A stretch of DNA of 64,000 nt, taken from assembly GCA_028023455.1 (NCBI GenBank), contig JAQFVV010012403.1, positions 1,242,001 to 1,306,000 of the forward strand. Reading direction: 5' to 3'. Of this stretch, positions 59,062 to 64,000 are shown one piece after another. Made by a program: the position numbers and the translations under genes. How positions within the stretch are numbered: the stretch's first letter is position 1; every line of letters begins with the position of its first letter. The DNA is from Epiperipatus broadwayi (Eukaryota; Onychophora; Udeonychophora; Euonychophora; Peripatidae). Under the pieces are notes generated by a model, which ran no database searches, was not told the origin of the DNA, and was given only the letters and a program-made list of their open reading frames with translations.

Positions 59062-60164
59062 GTAAGTTGCAAGGTAGAGCTAGATGCAAAACTTTTGGAG
59101 TAATTTCTTTATAGTGAGAGAAGGTGTCAGCAAAACACTCTGGTTTCTATTCCTGCCTACACATTGGATCAGCAAATAAATATTCCTGATTTTTTTGTTA
59201 CAGTTGATAGAACAAGAAAGCCACAATTAGGCCCCATCCCTTCACTTATCCAGGATGCATGAAACCTTTAACACAAAAGACCTTGTTTGCAGTTTATCCA
59301 CATCTTTTATAACCTTTGGTCCATTTTTTAGATTCCTGCACATACATTTTTACCTTTTTTGTTATCAGAATATAAGTTGATAATCTTCTACATTTATTTT
59401 TCTTTTTAATTCCAAAGTATTTTTTTTTTTATGAATTACTTTGGTCATCTTTAATTATCATGTAAAAGTTTTTTCTGTGATTGTAATCTCTTGCATTTAT
59501 AGTTTCTTTGGTTCTTTTGTTTGTCTCAATAAACAATCTGTATGCATTTCTAATCTTTCCAATTTTCACTTTAATTAAATAAATCATATCAAACACAAAA
59601 TAACTTTTTTGGAACATATCTAAAATAAATTATATTAACTAAAAAAAAGAAAGAAATCGCATTCATTGATAATTTTTAAAATTTTACTTTTAGCTTTTAA
59701 AATATTGCCAAATGCCAAAATACTCGTGGACTATACAAGTATTTTAATAAGGTTCAGAAAATTAATATAATATAGATAACCGCAAAATAGGCGGGAAAAT
59801 CCAAAAGTAATAGCACAATCATTGTAATGCCCTAAATGTTTCAAAATTTTCAAAAAAGTTGATGACTTTTCTTCAAAAGCAATAAGCTGATTGTTTTGGT
59901 AACTTTTATTCTGTGAAAAATTTCCTCTGCTTGTCATGATTTTAATATAATTAATTTAAAAACTTTTTTAATGTATTACAATGCTTACTATCACTCTTAT
60001 ATCTCTAAATTTAATTATAAAACTCAACTATTCTATGCATTTAAATAATATATTTAAAAGCATACTACATAAAGAATGAGTATTTTTTAAAAAAAAAAAC
60101 TCTTAGAGAAAGACCCACTGTGATTGAAAAATTTTAAAAAAATTTGTAATCATTAGAATTAACA
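59062..60164. other. AT-rich DNA, no gene seen
   Basis: Short minus-strand frames at 59429-59617 and 59731-59937 show no domain. Confidence 0.45.
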
Positions 60165-61500
60165 TTCTGTAAAGTACCTTAGTAAAATTAATTAAAAACT
60201 AATGGTCCTGATAGAAATTTATGAGTGAATAAACTCATAAAACTTGTGATTCAATACAGAGCTATCCAATATTTTTACCATGATAATTACAACTCATCTA
60301 CAGAGAACATTGGATTTCAACCAACCAAAAGAACAAGCTGGATTTAAAAGTGGTTTTAGTACAATAGCTTATATTCATATATTGAAAGAAGCTATAGAGA
60401 GAACCAATGCATATAAGTTGCCATTATGCTTTGGATTTGTAGATTATGAAAAGACATTTGATTCTATAAACATTTCTTCAATGATTAAAGCATTGGATCA
60501 TCAAGCTATAGACCCAGAATATTGTCATATTCTGAAAAATATTTATAAAAATGCAACAGCAACAATGAGATTAGATAATGATACTAGAAAGGTTAATATT
60601 GAGAAGGGTGTAAAATAGGGTGACTCCATATTTAAAACTTTTTACAGCATTGATGTAAGAACTATTTTGTGAATTAAAATGGGAAGCTAAAGGAGTAAAA
60701 GTAAATGGAGATTATTTAAGTCATTTAGATTTCGCAGATGATGTAGTTGTTTTTGCAAATAATGCTTCAGAGCTTCAGAAAATGTTGCAAGAGTTATCAG
60801 ATGAAAGAAAGAAAGTAGGACTAAAAGTAAATATTAAAGAGATTAAAGTAATGTTTAATAGATTTGCTCAAAATATGAAAATAAATGTTGATTATGATGA
60901 GTTAGAAAAAAATTAACAACTACAAATACTTCAGTCAGATTATTACTACAGTTGGAAATATAATGGATGAAATTAATTGTAGAAATAAATTTGGTTGGAG
61001 TGCTTTTGGAAGAAGCATCTTAATATTAAAAGAAAATATACCTATGTGTTTGAAAAAAGTTTTGAATAAATGGATTTTATCAGTTCTTATTATTGATCTG
61101 AGACTTGGACATTTAATAGAAGAGCAATACAGAGACTACAGACTATATCTAGAAGTATGGAGAGGTGCATATTAGGAATAACAAGAAGAGATTGAAAATG
61201 CAATACATAGGTAAGAGAACAACAGATATTACTGACATCATTGAAAGAATTAAGTCTGGAGTTGGGCTGGACATATTTCTAGAAGAGATGATAATAGATG
61301 GACAACTGAAATCTTAAACTGGATTTTAAGTGATTGAAAAAGGCCCAGAAAGAAACCACATATGAGATGTATGTATGGAATACAAAAGGGTGCAGGGATG
61401 ATGTAGAGAAGAGAGATTAGAAATTGGAAAAGATGGATTGAACTTGGAAAAACCTTCAGTCTGCAGTAGATTGATAGTAGATGATGATGATGATAATCCA
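60165..61500 (+). pseudogene. RTE-type LINE reverse transcriptase pseudogene
   Basis: This is the longest coding remnant in the window. After a PGPDG-like start (NGPDRN), the intact piece 60280-60618 reads the RT fingers and palm: QPKEQAGFKSGFSTIAYIHI, LCFGFVDYEKTFDSI with the motif A aspartate near 60441, and YKNATATMRLDN. After a break, GVKVNGDYLSHLDFADDVVV carries motif C (FADD, the RTE form of YADD, at 60731-60742). Then come the post-RT pieces MDEINCRNKFGWSAFGRSIL (60963) and a decayed C-terminus, ending in GATGATGATGAT. The apurinic endonuclease domain is missing (5' truncation), and several frameshifts and stops make it inactive. Confidence 0.9.
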
Positions 61501-62374
61501 AACTTTGTGAATGAGATGCATGTGCCTGAAGTAAAGGTTTGTGCAATCCATTTAGAATTTAAAATTTCTTAAGTGAAAAAAATAAAATACAATTTGAATT
61601 GAATCCACTCTTTTATTTCTAACAGTAATTGATAATCTTAATAGTGATATCATTATATAGTGTTAATATATCACTTATATTGACATATTTTTCTAAATAT
61701 GAGATATGTCAAAGAAGTAGTTTTGCACTCTTTTTGATCTAACATGTATATCTTGAGCTTTCATGGTGAATGTGCACACAATCAATGTGCAATTAATTTT
61801 GTGAGTTACAATTCATTTATTAAGATGTGTCCTTTGGATATTTTTTTAATGCAACCCTTGGATTACTTAAGATTGGTAGCTCTGATGCAAGGTAGATGAG
61901 AATTTGCTTTAGTAAGAAAATTGATTTCTGCCATTATATACATAAATTGTAAGGACATTCACCTGTAGTTTTTATATTTTATGTTTGACCAGGTCTGTAT
62001 AAGTGAGAGGCTATTAAATTTCAGATGCATAAAAGTAGTTCTCCATTCTAATGCCATATATTGAACATACTGCAGACCTTCCATTGTTTAAATAACACCG
62101 TAGTATAATAAGGATCTAGAAATGTTGGATTATTAAATTCCATCCCTGCAACAAATGCAGCAGTTACCCACTCTAAATTTCTTATAACATTTGGAAAGAT
62201 TGTCATCTAGTTCTTGAGTTTGGGGAGGGGGGGATTATTAGAACTTCAAGCAAAAAATATTTTTGTATTATAATTTATTGTTTAAAAGATTTTTTGGTTT
62301 AACTTTAGAAGAAACTTGAAATAAGGTGGTGAAATAATCTTTTGGTTAATTCTATTCTAGTTTTGCCATTTATT
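61501..62374. other. AT-rich DNA, nothing recognised
   Basis: A G-run lies at 62222-62231. No gene seen. Confidence 0.45.
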
Positions 62375-62470
62375 ATAAGTTTCCTCTGCCCTATTCATAA
62401 TCCCAGACTAGTTTTTGGATTATTGCTTTTGTCAGTAAAAAATAATTAGATCTGAAATTAATAAACCAGA
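62375..62470 (-). repeat. Family E fragment, degraded
   Basis: CCCAGACTAGTTTTTGGATT, then TTGTCAGTAAA: on the minus strand CTGACAA, an eroded stem, AAAAAC, TAGTC. Confidence 0.35.
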
Positions 62471-62754
62471 TTTGTTTTGGATTTAATACATTTTTTATCT
62501 ATTATTCATCTTAAACTCGTTTTTATATTATCAAGTTACCAGCCTAAGTCCCAAAAAGAACTAAATGTAGTAAATCCATGTAAACTGGTTATATAATCTA
62601 ACACCATTTCAAATGTCTTCACTTTGTTAATAATTGCAGGCATCTCTATCCTTTGGAGAGAAATGGTATTATAGAACCAGGCAAACATCATGTGGCCTTA
62701 CCTTACAGATGACTTTCAGAAACTTTTTTTTATACTAAATCAATTCTGCCTCTA

Positions 62755-62890
62755 CTGTAAAATTGAATAATTAATAAATGCTAGAAGGTACTGCATATTA
62801 AATCTCTATTCCATGCTGACTTATCAATACCTTAAGACTACCTTCCAGCTCTGACTGTTATCAGTGTTGGCTATTATGTTACAATTAAGC
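62755..62890 (-). repeat. Family E fragment, degraded
   Basis: AATGCTAGAAGGTACTGCAT, CTATTCCATGCTGACTTATC, AAGACTACCTTCCAGCTCTG and TATCAGTG follow the order of the minus-strand E unit at 43460-43560. Confidence 0.35.
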
Positions 62891-63654
62891 TTACTTTATG
62901 TAGCAAAACTGATGATAGCATAAATATAGATTTGCTCTTGAAAAGTATTAAATGAACTGAAGTTATCTGATGTTTATTTGTCTATAAACCAATTCTGATT
63001 AAAGAATAGAGATGTCTATAGTTATTTGTCATAATACAGAATTGGTATTATGGCAACTTCACTATAGAAGTCAAAAAAATATTTCTGGATAAGGTTGAGC
63101 AAAAGTTGGAAAATCCTAAAGAAAAAAATCTAACATTATTTTGGTGATTTGCCAATAGGTGAATAATGTTAAGTAAGTGTTAACTACATTTGAAATAACA
63201 CTCTGGAAAAACAAATAGAATTGGAAAATTGTTTGTGCAAACAGAAAATGATTCAATTTATGCCAAAGCAAAATGTAATAGAAAGTAAAAGTAGGTAAAT
63301 GATCCATTTCTTGGAGATTATGTAATGTTCAAACACTGGAAGGAATAAAATTGAGTTTAAACCCAACAATCTTCAACTCATGGTTCAGTAACTCACAAAG
63401 CAACATCTAAAAAAACATGAAAAATAGCACAGACTACCAAGTGTGTGTGCTATTTTAATATTTTTAAGAGGTATGACTACAGCCAAATGGGAGTTTTCCA
63501 ATAGATATTAAGCTGATGTTTCTTCTACTGACCAACATTGTCTCTTCACATTTGTTTTTTTGTATTATTTACTTTTGTGGAAAATCATATTAGAGTTTCT
63601 GAGTTTAAAATATTTCAGATGCCACAAACAAAACAAACTAATTTATTTTAATTA
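62891..63654. other. AT-rich DNA, nothing recognised
   Basis: No supported feature. Confidence 0.45.
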
Positions 63655-64000
63655 GCAGTTGATGATTTTCAATCTTTATCAAACTATGTTTACAATACAT
63701 TCACATTAATAAACAACACAAGTTAGTAGATAACACAATGTTTTGAGCGGTACTATTCTGGATCTTCTTCCAATGTTGTTGGCCTGATCAGTCATAATAC
63801 TATCATAGGAGTTGAACTTACATGTTTAGATTCTTTAAAATTGAATTTTAAGGCAATAATCTAACCAACTGGGCTATTTTATCAAAGGTTAGAGCATTGC
63901 CTTAAAATTCGATATTCAAAAATCTAAAGATATAAGTTTGATTCTTATGCTAATATTGTTACTGGTCAGGCCAGCAACACCTGAAGGAGGTTGGCAAATA
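63655..64000. mobile_element. Family F head-to-head pair, locus 3 (runs off the window)
   Basis: Minus copy 63655-63893 has the best tRNA-like head: AATAGCCCAGTTGGTTAGAT (A-box) and TAAGTTCAACTCCTATGATA (B-box), then GGCCAACAACATTGGAAGAA and the AAAAC, ATTGTG box. The plus copy starts near 63885 with GGTTAGAGCATTGCC, AGTTTGATTCTTATG, GGTCAGGCCAGCAACACC, TGAAGGAG and is cut by the window end. The two heads meet with almost no spacer. Confidence 0.7.

Overview
This 64 kb window looks like non-coding, repeat-filled DNA from an invertebrate animal nuclear genome. It is very AT-rich (below about 30% GC by eye) and has long A/T runs and many microsatellites. There are no prokaryotic operons and no long host reading frames. 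The repeats are of animal type: RTE-like and Jockey-like LINE fragments, Penelope-like elements (PLEs) with a GIY-YIG endonuclease, tRNA-derived SINEs and a hAT-type MITE. I cannot name the species or phylum from this sequence. No complete host gene is visible. A few short stretches bounded by good splice signals could be exons of a gene whose introns fill the window, but support is weak.

Layout. 0.5-3 kb: a family E element, a retroposon-like block with a 2 x 141-bp repeat and poly(A), then a second E copy. 3.8-8.8 kb: a SINE, a (TAG)n tract, LINE tails and a long (TA)n tract. 9-10.4 kb: two PLE copies facing away from each other in a 592-bp-arm inverted repeat. 10.7-21 kb: mostly unassigned AT-rich DNA with a 500-bp foldback element at 16 kb and two possible exons at 17-18 kb. 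21.5-29.9 kb: dense inverted pairs (PLE, families H, F, J, G), two SINEs and a tandem cluster of family D units split by an E element. 32 kb: RTE LINE 3' end. 33.6-34.6 kb: nested local duplications. 37.7 kb: hAT MITE. 39.9-41 kb: Jockey-like LINE remnant. 42.2-45.8 kb: SINE, family F pair, a large E composite and the family I inverted repeat. 47.6-57.7 kb: scattered E, I, D, H, SINE and LINE copies. 60.2-61.5 kb: RTE reverse-transcriptase pseudogene. 63.6-64 kb: family F pair running off the end.

Main theme. At least five repeat families without an obvious shared sequence (called here B = PLE, E, G, H, I) carry the same small cassette: a CTGATGA-like box, a 3-6 bp hairpin, then GAAAC or AAAAC. 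This is the order of the hammerhead ribozyme core, which is known from Penelope-like elements and retrozymes. Several copies differ by compensatory changes in the hairpin. The same families, plus tRNA-headed family F, repeatedly occur as head-to-head inverted pairs. I infer a population of small, partly non-autonomous, possibly ribozyme-bearing retroelements that tend to insert or survive as foldbacks. The ribozyme reading is an inference; activity is not shown by sequence alone.
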